Assembly (NCBI GenBank): GCA_030068525.1
Contig: JASJOS010000025.1
Coordinates: 45,404-109,403, forward strand
Origin: Xanthocytophaga flava
GTDB taxonomy: Bacteria > Bacteroidota > Bacteroidia > Cytophagales > 172606-1
Reading direction: 5' to 3'
Length of the DNA stretch: 64,000 bases
The notes under the pieces are model-generated. The model did not search any database and was not told where the DNA came from. It saw only the letters and a list, made by a program, of their open reading frames with translations. The translations under genes and the position numbers were made by a program. Position 1 is the stretch's first letter. Every line of letters starts with the position of its first letter. Of the stretch, positions 10,400 through 19,055 are shown in pieces.

Positions 10400-10456
10400 T
10401 ACGGTTACCAACCACCTGACTGGCCATTAATCAGTGGCCACTCACTGATTACGCGC

Positions 10457-11113
10457 ATGAAGCTGTTTTTTGATATACTGATCATTCTGTTTCTGGTAGT
10501 ATTTCCCCACTACGTTCCACTTCCCTTTTATTCCTATGCCATTGTCTGTATGGCAGTGATGCTGTTTTACCTTAGGGAAAACAATCTGTCCCTGACCGAT
10601 ATCGGCCTTGACTTCAAAGGCATTAGCTTCCATGCGGTCTGGATCGGCTTGGCATCGGCCCTGGTCTGGACGGGCTTGATGCAACTGGTTTACATTCCTT
10701 TTATCCGTCATTTCTTCACGGTTCCAGACTACACCGAATACAACTTCATGCAAAACCATCTCAATACGCTGATTACCACCCTGATTGCAGCTTGGATCGT
10801 GGGTGGGCTTTATGAGGAGATTATTTTCAGGGGTTTCATCCGATCAACCCTGGAGAAATACATCCTGGAGAAACGCACCCATCGCTATTCCCAACCGATA
10901 CCCGCTGTAATTACCAGCCTGTTGTTCGGGCTCTATCACTGGCAGCAGGATGTTTTCGGAGTCATCTCGGCTTTTATGGGTGGATTTTACTGGACCTATC
11001 TGCTGGGCAGATACAAGGGAAATTTGTGGTATCCGATCTTCTGCCACGCTTGGTTTGACACGCTGGCCTTGACGATGATTTATTTTGATGTGTTTGGAAA
11101 GGTCCACTATTGA
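10457..11113 (+). CDS. CPBP family intramembrane glutamic endopeptidase (CAAX-protease-like)
   Basis: 218 residues with about six hydrophobic segments. The three family motifs are present: YEEIIFRGF (the paired glutamates and Arg) near residue 121, LFGLYHWQQD near 157, and ICHAWFDTLAL near 196. These residues form the active site of Rce1/ABI-type membrane proteases. Bacterial members act in immunity to self bacteriocins, prenyl-protein-like processing or regulation; the substrate here is not predictable. It stands alone on the plus strand. The repeat array just upstream may sit in its 5' leader. Confidence 0.85.
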   Translation: MKLFFDILIILFLVVFPHYVPLPFYSYAIVCMAVMLFYLRENNLSLTDIGLDFKGISFHAVWIGLASALVWTGLMQLVYIPFIRHFFTVPDYTEYNFMQNHLNTLITTLIAAWIVGGLYEEIIFRGFIRSTLEKYILEKRTHRYSQPIPAVITSLLFGLYHWQQDVFGVISAFMGGFYWTYLLGRYKGNLWYPIFCHAWFDTLALTMIYFDVFGKVHY

Positions 11114-11434
11114 AAAAGGTTATGATCGAAGATCATGATCGATAGATGTCATGATCCATAGAGGGGTATAATCGTTTTCATCCTTGCAGGCCACAGAATA
11201 GGCTCCTGCAAGCTATGTATGAGTAGTCTCTTATGAGTAGTCTCTTATGAGTAGTCATTTATTCAGTTGGGTATGTTCAGCGACGTGTCCTAACCATACG
11301 AAGCGTCGGTGAACATACCATGAATATCAACCAATGGCTATTTACACAAACCTGATAACCATACTCATAACCATACTCATAACCCAATACCCATAACCGG
11401 TTGAAGGCCAACAGGGACGCATCACCCGATAACA
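11114..11434. other. intergenic region with three separate short tandem duplications
   Basis: No gene is seen. There are three arrays in 230 bp: 14-bp GAGTAGTCTCTTAT x2.5 (11221-11255), 12-bp ATAACCATACTC x2.5 (11355-11384) and 13-bp CATCACCCGATAA x2.4 (11420-11450). The last runs into the 3' end of the next gene and includes its stop codon. Confidence 0.85.
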
Positions 11435-11872
11435 TCACCCGATAACATCACTCAATTCGGCCACTTTGGCCATCACCAAGGTTGGAACCTCAATCTTGTG
11501 GTCGGTCAGGCGCACGTCAAAATCACTGACCAGAATCAGTTGCCCGTTGCTGATTGTCAGCTTGCCTTTCAGTGTACGCTCCCGGCTGACACCATGCAGT
11601 TCCAGCGTGCCTTTGGCCGTCACATCATAGGTTCCCTCCTTGACCAGTCGGAGATCATTACCTGTGTGGGGATCATAGCCGAAGCGCCAGCGGTAATTCT
11701 CCAGAAAATCAATCAGGCGCACAACCGTATCGGCCTCAGGCTTTTCGATCCGGAAAAACTCGCGGTCTTCCCAGTGCACCTTCACCCCGGTGGCCCTGGA
11801 CATATCCCTGTCGAATCTATTGAAATGGATGGGTTGCATCTGAAAATCCCACGGGGGCATGAATGAAATCAC
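11435..11872 (-). CDS. YceI-like C-terminal domain protein, coupled to ankyrin gene
   Basis: 145 residues. The C-terminal ~65 residues (EGTYDVTAKGTLELHGVSRE, then LTISNGQLILVSDFDVRLTDHKIEVP) match the later strands of YceI lipocalin-like domains. The N-terminal 80 residues are unlike YceI, and no signal peptide is visible, which is odd because YceI proteins are usually secreted and about 180 residues long. It starts at a GTG that overlaps the TGA of the upstream ankyrin gene (GTGA), so translation is probably coupled. A 13-bp duplication copies its last codons and stop. It could be the truncated remainder of a longer YceI protein. Family assignment is moderate. Confidence 0.55.
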   Translation of the reverse strand: MISFMPPWDFQMQPIHFNRFDRDMSRATGVKVHWEDREFFRIEKPEADTVVRLIDFLENYRWRFGYDPHTGNDLRLVKEGTYDVTAKGTLELHGVSRERTLKGKLTISNGQLILVSDFDVRLTDHKIEVPTLVMAKVAELSDVIG

Positions 11873-12573
11873 ACGTAGATCACCCCGTCGTCAAAAATAC
11901 GGATTTCCGGCTCTGCCGCCGGGTCAAACCCCTGCAGGCGGATGGAGCGGTACTCATCTTCGGCCGTAAAAGTCAGTGGTCTTTGTAATAACTCGGTACT
12001 CGCTTGCCGATTCAGGCGGGCCAGTACCGAGTTCTCCTGTTTAAGCTGCTGGTCATATTGCGCTAAAAGCTGCTCCACACCGGTCTTTTTCAATTGCTCC
12101 CTTGGGGAACGGCGGTAGTTGTTCTCACTGTCAGCGTTAGCCCCCGCGGCCAATAGCAGCATTGTTTTTTCACGGCTGTGGTTAAATGACATGACCGCCC
12201 GCCACAAAGGGGTATTGCCCTGGTTATCCTTCAGATCAACGGCGGCTGATTTTTCAAGCAGACACTTGACCGCTTCCACCGTGCCTGTTTGGGCAGCGTG
12301 ATGCAAGGCGGTAAACCCCTGCTCATCTTGGATGTCAATCAGAAACCCGTGCCCGTGCCGGTAGAGCCATTCGAGCATGGGGATGCTCCAGATAGGCACC
12401 TGCGCCGCCACCATCAGCGCGGTCTGTCCGAAGCGGTCGGTTTGATTGATCGACTGGAGGACAAGAAAAGTTTGCGCGCGGACAAACTCCTCCTTTTTGA
12501 TCAGATCAAAGCTATAAGCAATGCCGGGCACCTGGCCGGGCTTGGGTGTGTCTGTTTTGTCGGAAAGAGCCAT
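11869..12573 (-). CDS. ankyrin-repeat protein
   Basis: 234 residues starting at ATG 12573. Residues ~50-170 form about three ankyrin repeats: GQTALMVAAQVP, GFTALHHAAQTGTVEAVKCLLEK, and GNTPLWRAVMSFNHSREKTMLLLAAGAN. The flanks match nothing I know. No signal peptide is visible, so it is probably cytoplasmic. Ankyrin repeats bind other proteins; the partner may be the next gene, whose GTG start overlaps this stop. No clear link to phage defence or toxin-immunity is visible. Confidence is high for ankyrin repeats and low for role. Confidence 0.75.
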   Translation of the reverse strand: MALSDKTDTPKPGQVPGIAYSFDLIKKEEFVRAQTFLVLQSINQTDRFGQTALMVAAQVPIWSIPMLEWLYRHGHGFLIDIQDEQGFTALHHAAQTGTVEAVKCLLEKSAAVDLKDNQGNTPLWRAVMSFNHSREKTMLLLAAGANADSENNYRRSPREQLKKTGVEQLLAQYDQQLKQENSVLARLNRQASTELLQRPLTFTAEDEYRSIRLQGFDPAAEPEIRIFDDGVIYV

Positions 12574-12602
12574 AAAACCGGATTCAATGAAGGGAGCAAT
12601 AC

Positions 12603-12631
12603 AGCGTAAATGAATAAAGCGTAAATGAATA
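12603..12631. repeat. 15-bp tandem duplication
   Basis: AGCGTAAATGAATA (12603-12616), one base, then the same 14 bases again (12618-12631), just upstream of the ankyrin gene start. Confidence 0.9.
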
Positions 12632-12717
12632 CAGTTAAATCCACACAGGTAAATGACTCTTTTCCGGATATAATGGTCTTACCAGCAAAAATGCTTATAT
12701 GGGCGAAAATGGTCGTA

Positions 12718-12957
12718 TCAGCCAATTTTGATCTTATCCAGATAAGGGGCTAATCCGGACGTGTCCTTGAAAGCGGTCAGATCCACAATCCGGTTGTTTT
12801 CCGGATCATAGACCAGCTCGACATAAAAATCCCCCAAGGCGTACAAACTCAGTGAATGACTCTCCAGCATCTGACAGGTCAGGAACGTTCCCTTTTGCCA
12901 GGTCAGTTCGGCTTTCTCATTTAATGGCAACTGGGCGAATAATGAATAATAGATCAT
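12718..12957 (-). CDS. small hypothetical protein (79 aa)
   Basis: I do not recognise a named family. The protein MIYYSLFAQLPLNEKAEL... is acidic-to-neutral with no membrane segment or signal peptide. Coding look is good: regular start, sensible composition (FYVELVYDPENNRIVDLTAF), and a beta-rich pattern. Short proteins like this, with a YDPENNRI-type phrase, occur widely in Cytophagales. It lies 145 bp upstream of the ankyrin gene, same strand. Confidence 0.55.
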   Translation of the reverse strand: MIYYSLFAQLPLNEKAELTWQKGTFLTCQMLESHSLSLYALGDFYVELVYDPENNRIVDLTAFKDTSGLAPYLDKIKIG

Positions 12958-13118
12958 GACAACTCACTTAGGATCAAACATCTGTAAAGGTAAAACAAAT
13001 GCGTCTGCACTGCTTGACATTGACATGGTAAACTTACACATGTAATCCCAAAGCCAGATTGCTCAAGCTGGCTAGTGAAACAGGTTTATCTTAGCCTTGA
13101 ATTAAATTAGGCTTATCC

Positions 13119-13457
13119 ATGCGTTTTGCTTTACTATCTATCTTCTTTCTCTTTTCTTTTTTAGCGGCCTTTGCCCAGCAAGCTTCCACTACTGAGACAG
13201 ACAGTCCGGCCACTTACCCGGGCTCCTCTAAAGCCGTTGTTACCAGCAAGAATAGTAGTAACAAGAGCAGTACTGGTACTAACAGTGACAATAAGAAAAG
13301 TGTTGAATCGGCAGTATACATCTGCGATAGCAATACATCTTATGCATATCACAGTTCAACCGGTTGCCGGGGACTTTCCAGATGTACCCACGGGGTGGTT
13401 AAGCTCACACGCAAAGAAGCAGACCAATCGCGCACTCCCTGCAAGTGGTGTTACTAA
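13119..13457 (+). CDS. small secreted cysteine/histidine protein
   Basis: 112 residues: a signal peptide (MRFALLSIFFLFSFLAAFAQ), a Ser/Thr/Asn-rich linker (about 21-65) and a compact C-terminal domain. That domain, VYICDSNTSYAYHSSTGCRG then LSRCTHGVVKLT...PCKWCY, has the spacing C-x9-H-x5-C-x6-CTH-x19-C-x2-C, with HSSTGCRGL and PCKWCY as its signature. Such domains are common in Bacteroidota and probably bind a metal or form disulfides, but the function is unknown. The gene stands alone. Confidence 0.7.
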   Translation: MRFALLSIFFLFSFLAAFAQQASTTETDSPATYPGSSKAVVTSKNSSNKSSTGTNSDNKKSVESAVYICDSNTSYAYHSSTGCRGLSRCTHGVVKLTRKEADQSRTPCKWCY

Positions 13458-13507
13458 TACCTAGTGTTATTAAAGGGTAGATGAGCTATGCTTTTCGACA
13501 AGCGGAT

Positions 13508-13790
13508 CTAGAAAGCCCGGTAATAGTTTTTACGAATTGACTCCGTCCAGTTACCCGCTGTCGCCAGATCGTATCCCTGACCGGTCAGAAAGTCGAAAAT
13601 GGCCTGCTCGCGCTAAATAGCCCGGATCAGCCATCGCTTTGCGGTAATAAGCCGAATCGACAAACCCTTTGCAAAGCCGGTCAAGCTGTGTCTGATCGGC
13701 TATTGTCTCAGATAACCCATTGGGTTGACTGATGGGGGCGAGCTCTTTTTTGGGCTTTTTCATCCGTCTGTTACCAGCATTCATTTCCAT
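13508..13790 (-). pseudogene. frameshifted copy of the small ORF preceding/following DUF6876 (copy 1)
   Basis: This is the counterpart of the intact 98-residue gene at 55695-55991. The N-terminal part (MEMNAGNRRMKKPKKELAPI) and SQPNGLSETIADQTQLD match. Compared with the other copy, codons for about five residues are deleted after QLD. One extra A in TATTTAGCGCGAGC then shifts the frame, so the true C-terminus (DFLTGQGYD...NYYRAF) is only reached by changing frame. The stop of the original frame is at 13508. It lies downstream of DUF6876 on the same strand, after the terminator at 13865-13894. Confidence 0.8.
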
Positions 13791-13864
13791 TCTTTTACGT
13801 GTACTAGTCAGTAACGTTTGGCAATTGTGTAAGTATCTTCTCATAGTATCTGTAAAATTAAAAA

Positions 13865-13894
13865 CCCCAGAGCAGGTCCTCTCCTACCCTGGGG
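13865..13894 (-). terminator. intrinsic terminator after DUF6876 copy 1
   Basis: On the minus strand CCCCAG...CTGGGG forms a stem and is followed directly by TTTTTAATTTT. The same hairpin is conserved at 56092-56121 after the second copy. Confidence 0.7.
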
Positions 13895-13913
13895 CTGATT
13901 GTTGCAGTCTTGG

Positions 13914-14300
13914 CTAGTACTCGGATGGTAAAAGCAGTACCCCGTCTGTTAGCCAAAGAGTAACTTTACCGGCGGTAAAATCCGAGTATGGGATTGACTG
14001 GGAAAACAGGTCTCTGCCATTGCCATCTGCGCAGCTGAGTTGAAACCCTTGCTCTTTGCGGCTAAGTATCCAAACTTGGAATTCTTCCCTTGAAAGGTTT
14101 CGGTTCAAGCGAGCCTCGATCAGGATCCTGTCCAACAGCCAGTAACAACTGAACTTCTCGGCCAGAAACTGCACCCCTTCGGTGTAGACCAGCTTGGTCA
14201 ACGGGTGCCGGTAGATGCACTGTGAGCCGGTGAACTCATTTAAGATCGTGTTCAGATCCGTCGAAATGTTGACTTGGGAGAAAAGATTGAATAGGGACAT
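13914..14300 (-). CDS. DUF6876 family protein, copy 1
   Basis: 128 residues, starting at ATG 14300 (MSLFNLFSQVNISTDLN). I recognise the DUF6876 pattern: FTGSQCIYRHPL, GVQFLAEKFSCYWLLDRI, FQVWILSRKE, CADGNGRDLFSQSIPYSDF and the terminal DGVLLLPSEY. The family is commonly carried on plasmids and conjugative elements of Bacteroidota; its biochemical role is not established, though its neighbours are often anti-restriction genes. It is about 93% identical by eye to the copy at 56141-56527. It is preceded by a long conserved hairpin leader and followed by a terminator, so it looks like a single-gene transcription unit. Confidence 0.8.
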   Translation of the reverse strand: MSLFNLFSQVNISTDLNTILNEFTGSQCIYRHPLTKLVYTEGVQFLAEKFSCYWLLDRILIEARLNRNLSREEFQVWILSRKEQGFQLSCADGNGRDLFSQSIPYSDFTAGKVTLWLTDGVLLLPSEY

Positions 14301-14335
14301 AACTGTAAAAAGTTGAAGGTTGGGCCCGACTTCGT

Positions 14336-14528
14336 GTTAGGCGATAGCCTTTTCATACAGGAAAAAAATTGACAGGGCAAAAGGCTCCGCTGTGATTCCC
14401 CTCGCTTTCCAGAGCTGGAAGCGGTTTACGGTGTGATAGATAGTTGTGGGCAGGCTAAAAAGCTTCCAGGCGAAGCGTACTCTGGAAAGTGTCGGTTTTT
14501 CTCCTGTATTTTTGCTTATCTCCTGACT
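14336..14528 (-). promoter_or_regulatory. long imperfect hairpin in the leader of DUF6876 (copy 1)
   Basis: This region is nearly identical to 56563-56738, although the flanks outside the module differ. Nested arms pair through its length: ACAGGA/TCCTGT, CTTTCCAGAG/CTCTGGAAAG and CTGGAAGC/GCTTCCAG, closed by an outer stem. In this copy the outer stem has a mismatch (GGCGATA against TATCTCC) and there is a small insertion before the inner arms. It is immediately upstream of the DUF6876 start. It could be a structured RNA leader or a single-stranded-DNA promoter; see findings. Confidence 0.65.
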
Positions 14529-14674
14529 AAGTGTGTAGTGCGGTAGGTTTTATTCTGACGAAGAGGAATAATGCCGAAATGGTAATACATGGCTCTCAAA
14601 AATAAAATAAGAATGATCATTTATCAATTACCACCTAAAATTCCATCATTTCTATAAAGAAGATTTATGATTTT

Positions 14675-15412
14675 CTATGGAAGTTGATCAATTGTTTCAC
14701 ACAAGCGTTCGGCATAGGAAAAGGCAGGAACTTTCACCCATTCTTTATTTACAATGAAAATCCAGAAAAGTACAACCAGGAACAGTACAACTGTTGAGTA
14801 TTTGAAGCTGTTGGAAAACAAAAGCGGATTCCATGAACCGTTACTGAAAACCCAAAAAAAATAATTGCCTAAGATCAGAGAAGTAGTAAGCAAAATACCA
14901 TACAACTTTAAACCCCACAAGTTTCTTCGGAAACCGTAGCTAATGTTGTCTTTGAACAATAATGAATAGGTCTTTGTGTCCCTTGTTTTGGTGATCAGAA
15001 ATTTAGTCCAACTCGAATAGACCTGATCACATTCATCGCAAGCAGTGTTTTCCAAATCCAGGTTTGGTATAACCGGGACTGGGCATAGAGTGTGAAGACG
15101 CTGGTGATAGCGGTCAGTCGTATGCTTATCGATGCGCGTATCCCGAAGCCGCAGCAGCTGGGTAGAAGGCGCACCACCCCAACTAGACCACAGCTCTTTT
15201 TCCTTCTTTTTACCCCGATCCCTGCCCAGCTGTGAAAACAGATAGGTCAAGGCCCCTGCCACACCTATTGATGAAAACAGGCCGATTATTTTCTCAAATT
15301 CCAGCGAATACGCCACCCCAATTACGATGATTGGGAAGAACAATATGATAACCGGATAGAATCTGGCTTTCAATGAATACAGATCAAACATAGCTGACAG
15401 ACTGTTTTTCAA
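14675..15412 (-). CDS. four-helix membrane protein of the E2-E1-JAB operon
   Basis: 245 residues with two hydrophobic hairpins. Segments at about 18-36 and 43-60 are followed by a soluble middle holding a possible metal site (CPVP...NTACDECDQ), then two segments near 170-190 and 208-225. I recognise no family. It overlaps the end of the E2-E1-JAB gene by four bases (start 15412, previous stop at 15409), so it is translated with it. In defence operons a membrane protein next to a signalling or conjugation enzyme is often the effector that damages the cell membrane. That role is inferred from position. Confidence 0.7.
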   Translation of the reverse strand: MKNSLSAMFDLYSLKARFYPVIILFFPIIVIGVAYSLEFEKIIGLFSSIGVAGALTYLFSQLGRDRGKKKEKELWSSWGGAPSTQLLRLRDTRIDKHTTDRYHQRLHTLCPVPVIPNLDLENTACDECDQVYSSWTKFLITKTRDTKTYSLLFKDNISYGFRRNLWGLKLYGILLTTSLILGNYFFWVFSNGSWNPLLFSNSFKYSTVVLFLVVLFWIFIVNKEWVKVPAFSYAERLCETIDQLP

Positions 15413-17703
15413 AATATGTAAGGAAGAATATGGTTAGGCGTAACAATCATTAAAAACACTGGAAGTGGAGTTGGTAACTGTTCAAAATAGTTTTTGAATT
15501 TGCCGACAGTATTCAGGTCTGTTTGGCTTGGTTGATTAGGGCCCAGCGGATGGCTATGCCACTCGCCGATATAACCCAATTGATTGCCTGACAAAGTGTT
15601 TATTTGTTCGATGGCATCAGGCAATCCTTCTATGCCTCGGAAAAAGCAGACTTCATTTGCTTGACTGTCCGGGGGAGCCGCCAAAGCTTCAACCACATGA
15701 ATGGTCCTGGTTTTAAAGTTAGCCCTCCCAACCATTACGCCACCGGTTTCACGGGGAGATGATTCTTTCATCCGCTGCTTTATCTCTTCCAAAATACCCG
15801 CTTGAAAGCGAACCTGCCAAGATGAATCATTTACAGCCGGCATTACATCCAAGCGCGGAACCTTGATCAGATTACAGACATTGGAGTAAAAAGGAACCTG
15901 GGTGATTTGGTTTAAGTAAATTTTGCCGATTTCACCGGCTTCGTGTGCAGATTCGGATTTGATAACACCTGCAAAGTAAGCGCTGTGCAGGCTGATCACA
16001 TCATCGGAAAGAACAATAGTCTCCGAATTGCATCCGACTCCAACCGTAATGGATAAATTATTTTCTTCCTGCCTATTTTCACGTTGCAACCATTCAGTGA
16101 TTGAAGGCATATGTCGGTACTGGCTATACAGAATAACCTGCAGATCATCGATACGCGGATTTCTGTCTTTCCCTTCCAAAAGGAGAATGCCCAGATTGCC
16201 AAGATCGGATAGATAGCATTTACACACACGGCTTATCCCTGCTACTCTAGCTTTGATAAGGCTTTGGGAAAAGCTGTTAGAGGCTGTAAAATCAAAAATC
16301 CAGTTAAATACTTTCAAAAGATCACCAGCAGATAAAACATAATGCCCTGATTTATCAGTGGAGGTCAGAATAAGCTTTTCATGGGGATAGATCCTGTTGA
16401 TCTCATTTTTTAATGCGTCTGCTTTGTTCAGACCAACAGAACCGGCAGGTGCGGCATGCCTCGCCAAATTATGAGGGGAAAGATCGTCCGGGTCAACCAA
16501 AATAAAATTCGTTTCACCACTTCTGGCCAGATGCATGGTGATCTTGGAACCTAATGCACCACAGCCAATAATCAAATTATATGATCCAAAGCTGCCCTTA
16601 AAACCGGATATCTCACGCGCCCTTCTTTGGGTTAAGGGTTGTTTATGTGCCTGAAAAAATACTGAAACGTTGTTGACAATCTTTCCGTCATCAACATCCG
16701 GAGAATCAACCCGCAGACAAAAATTAAAGAATTCAATATTGCCGGAAAAACCAATCAATGGTTTTGGTCTTTTGACACCTATTATGACAGGTATAGTGAC
16801 ATAGGTATTAGCATCAGCTGTGGCAATCCATTCTTCCAAGTTTTGTAGACCGATGCCAAACTGAGCTCCAAATACTTTCAACCTCTCCCAGTCGGATGGT
16901 AAATTCACCTCATACCGGTCGAACACAGTTTGGTGATTCGACCAAACAATGTACCCAAAATGATACCTTTTCTTTGATGGAAGACTAGCATCTTTTTCTT
17001 TTTCCTTCTGAAATTCTTCGAAAGTTTCTTTTGTGTTAGCAGGTGTGACAATCTTGTTCAGCTTGAAGATCAGTCCTTTCTGGGATTGATTTCTTTCAAA
17101 AAGACCAATGGCGAAATCACTCTGCGGAATATAGGATTTATTTTGTGTAACCACATCCATCAGTTGATCATAGTCGTAGATTACCATACCCCAATACCCT
17201 TCCAGACGTATAGGATCAAACTGATCAGCATCAATGGTTAATTCTCCGCTTGCCGCATCCCTTAACCAGTTGCTGACCCGTATGACCAAATCCTTCAGCT
17301 GTTTATTGGCATACCACTCCTCTTTGCTGCCCCGAATCAGACAAAATGCCGGCGGCCCGCCTTCCCTGGTAACATATAGATGAGCAAGTTGATCCTTCGG
17401 AAAATCCAGTCGATCCGGGTAGACCGCAGGAGGCACATGAGGATAGTTTACCAAGTTAATCACAATCAACACCGGCTCCTGCTTGCGTATATCAATCCCA
17501 TCAAAATTACCCAGTGGAGGCAATTCCACCGCGACGGTAAGGGAGATGGCCAGTTGATCCCCATCCCAATCGAACAGTTTCAATGGCTTACCACCTAAGA
17601 ACCTGACGAGTCCTTGTAAAGAGGCCGACAGATCAAGGTTGGTAATTTCGCTGGTGAACGGAGCCAGTGTTGCACTGTATCTTTTTGGTTTACTTTGACC
17701 CAT
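15409..17703 (-). CDS. ubiquitin-like conjugation enzyme: E2-E1-JAB triple fusion
   Basis: 764 residues. Residues ~30-150 look like a prokaryotic E2: YPHVPPAVYPDRLDFP, with candidate catalytic Cys121 in PPAFCLIRG. Residues ~370-580 are an E1/ThiF domain with the nucleotide loop IIGCGALGS (380-386), the LVDPDDLSPHNLARH segment (402-416) and a candidate thiol in GVGCNSETIV (Cys558). Residues ~635-764 are a JAB/JAMM isopeptidase with Glu652 and EWHSHPLGPNQPSQTD (His716, His718, Asp729). All catalytic residues appear present. In type II CBASS the E1-E2 (Cap2) and JAB (Cap3) are usually separate genes; here they are one chain with no CD-NTase nearby. The operon partner is a metallo-beta-lactamase protein whose 3' end overlaps by 14 bp. 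A defence role is likely, and the target of conjugation unknown. Confidence 0.9.
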   Translation of the reverse strand: MGQSKPKRYSATLAPFTSEITNLDLSASLQGLVRFLGGKPLKLFDWDGDQLAISLTVAVELPPLGNFDGIDIRKQEPVLIVINLVNYPHVPPAVYPDRLDFPKDQLAHLYVTREGGPPAFCLIRGSKEEWYANKQLKDLVIRVSNWLRDAASGELTIDADQFDPIRLEGYWGMVIYDYDQLMDVVTQNKSYIPQSDFAIGLFERNQSQKGLIFKLNKIVTPANTKETFEEFQKEKEKDASLPSKKRYHFGYIVWSNHQTVFDRYEVNLPSDWERLKVFGAQFGIGLQNLEEWIATADANTYVTIPVIIGVKRPKPLIGFSGNIEFFNFCLRVDSPDVDDGKIVNNVSVFFQAHKQPLTQRRAREISGFKGSFGSYNLIIGCGALGSKITMHLARSGETNFILVDPDDLSPHNLARHAAPAGSVGLNKADALKNEINRIYPHEKLILTSTDKSGHYVLSAGDLLKVFNWIFDFTASNSFSQSLIKARVAGISRVCKCYLSDLGNLGILLLEGKDRNPRIDDLQVILYSQYRHMPSITEWLQRENRQEENNLSITVGVGCNSETIVLSDDVISLHSAYFAGVIKSESAHEAGEIGKIYLNQITQVPFYSNVCNLIKVPRLDVMPAVNDSSWQVRFQAGILEEIKQRMKESSPRETGGVMVGRANFKTRTIHVVEALAAPPDSQANEVCFFRGIEGLPDAIEQINTLSGNQLGYIGEWHSHPLGPNQPSQTDLNTVGKFKNYFEQLPTPLPVFLMIVTPNHILPYIF

Positions 17704-18886
17704 AGCCTGAAGGTTGATTGATGACGCCTAAAGCCGATCCCCCAGCCACACTGGCACTCCCCTCCGTTTTTTTAGCACGCATCGGCCCCTGAGCGGTGAT
17801 TTCGAAAATGATCGGCTGCGGTGTTTTACCAGATTTGATAGCTGTAGCCGTATTCAGGAAATTTTCGCCGTTTACTTTCTTGACGTATTGTTCTTTGGCT
17901 TTGTAATGCGGCGGATTGTCATCATTATTGAGTATCTCCTTGCAGGAAGCGATAACCTTGGCTACACCACGCTTGTAGTCGAGTACCTTCAGTGAAGTAG
18001 CTACCGGAGTGGGGTTCTTATCCTGCGGGCAATCATTGAAAAACGTCCAAGAACAGTGGTGAGGTGCCAGAAACAAATCCCAGCTGAGTGCCTGCTGCTT
18101 TACGTCATTTCCTTTCTGCTTGGTTTTCTCAAGGATAAATTTCCACGCGTGGTGGTCTGCATCCCCGCCGAACATAGCCAACGTGCAGAAACCGGCAGAA
18201 GTGGCTGTTGCTTTGAAACGTGCTTGGAACACAACACTCACCCGGTTCTTATCCACTTCCTCGTCGCTCAAATGCTGCTGGTAGGGCCCATGGATGAAAA
18301 TGGAAAAAGTTTTCAGATCCCGGTCGTTGAAACGGGTGATGATTTGACCGGGTACCTTCCTGACCAGATTCAATCCGTCCAGATCTTCATTGGCATCATA
18401 ACCGATAATGACGATGCGGTTTCCCGGCAGATCCTTGTCAGCACTTTTATCCCGGTGCAGCTTTATCCTGCGCTTGGCCTCCTTGTTGAAACAGCGTTCA
18501 TCATCGTTGGTGGCAGTACCCATGACCATTGGTGAAAACCACAGTACGTCGATGAAAATCTCACCGTCGTCCTTGTTTTTCTTCTTGTAATTTTTCGGAT
18601 CGCCCTGATAGAAATTACTTTCAAACCCGTGCAGATGGTCATCGTCTCCATGGCTGAGGGTAAATATGTCCACGTAGGTTGCACCTTCCACATCATTGAT
18701 CCTGCGCTTTCTGAGTGTGCGCAACAGGTCGGCTTTCACATCGTACTGGGTAGGATCGGTACTGCCTTTGCTGGTTTCACGGATGCGGCAATCGACCAGG
18801 ATGTTGGTCGTGTAATTGTCTTCCTCAACCGATATTAGGGATTGATCCCCGTTGTCTACCGGGTAATAGGTAATTTTTGAGCTCAT
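17690..18886 (-). CDS. metallo-beta-lactamase-fold hydrolase (ComEC/Rec2-like), first gene of the operon
   Basis: 398 residues. The metal-binding motif is SHGDDDHLHG (78-87), close to the SHxDxDHxGG motif of ComEC-type domains, with later ligands in FGGDADHHAW (about 239-248) and APHHCSW (274-280). No transmembrane segment is present, so this is a stand-alone soluble hydrolase, perhaps a nuclease or a cyclic-nucleotide phosphodiesterase. The last ~25 residues are flexible (EGSASVAGGSALGV... to GYGSK) and could be a conjugation target. Its end overlaps the E2-E1-JAB start by 14 bp. It is the promoter-proximal gene, divergent from the HTH/ImmA pair 170 bp away. Confidence 0.85.
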   Translation of the reverse strand: MSSKITYYPVDNGDQSLISVEEDNYTTNILVDCRIRETSKGSTDPTQYDVKADLLRTLRKRRINDVEGATYVDIFTLSHGDDDHLHGFESNFYQGDPKNYKKKNKDDGEIFIDVLWFSPMVMGTATNDDERCFNKEAKRRIKLHRDKSADKDLPGNRIVIIGYDANEDLDGLNLVRKVPGQIITRFNDRDLKTFSIFIHGPYQQHLSDEEVDKNRVSVVFQARFKATATSAGFCTLAMFGGDADHHAWKFILEKTKQKGNDVKQQALSWDLFLAPHHCSWTFFNDCPQDKNPTPVATSLKVLDYKRGVAKVIASCKEILNNDDNPPHYKAKEQYVKKVNGENFLNTATAIKSGKTPQPIIFEITAQGPMRAKKTEGSASVAGGSALGVINQPSGYGSK

Positions 18887-19012
18887 ACTTTCAGCTGGTA
18901 AAGATTAATGATTATTTTTTCTGATCTCCTCCAATTATCGCACCAGAGTAACAGTGTTTCACTTGTAAGAAAACCAAATTGACCTTTTTTTCGTTCCATT
19001 CGTAAAACATTG

Positions 19013-19020
19013 TATCTTTC
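19013..19020 (+). promoter_or_regulatory. candidate -7 element of the HTH-ImmA operon
   Basis: TATCTTTC differs by one base from TAnnTTTG and lies 36 bp before the HTH gene start. No good -33 element is seen at the usual distance. Confidence 0.3.
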
Positions 19021-19055
19021 CTGCAAAATCGACATACATACTGCCATCCACATTT

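Noticed and set aside
18056..18535. 159-residue plus-strand frame inside the MBL gene
   Set aside because: Fully antisense to a gene with intact catalytic motifs.
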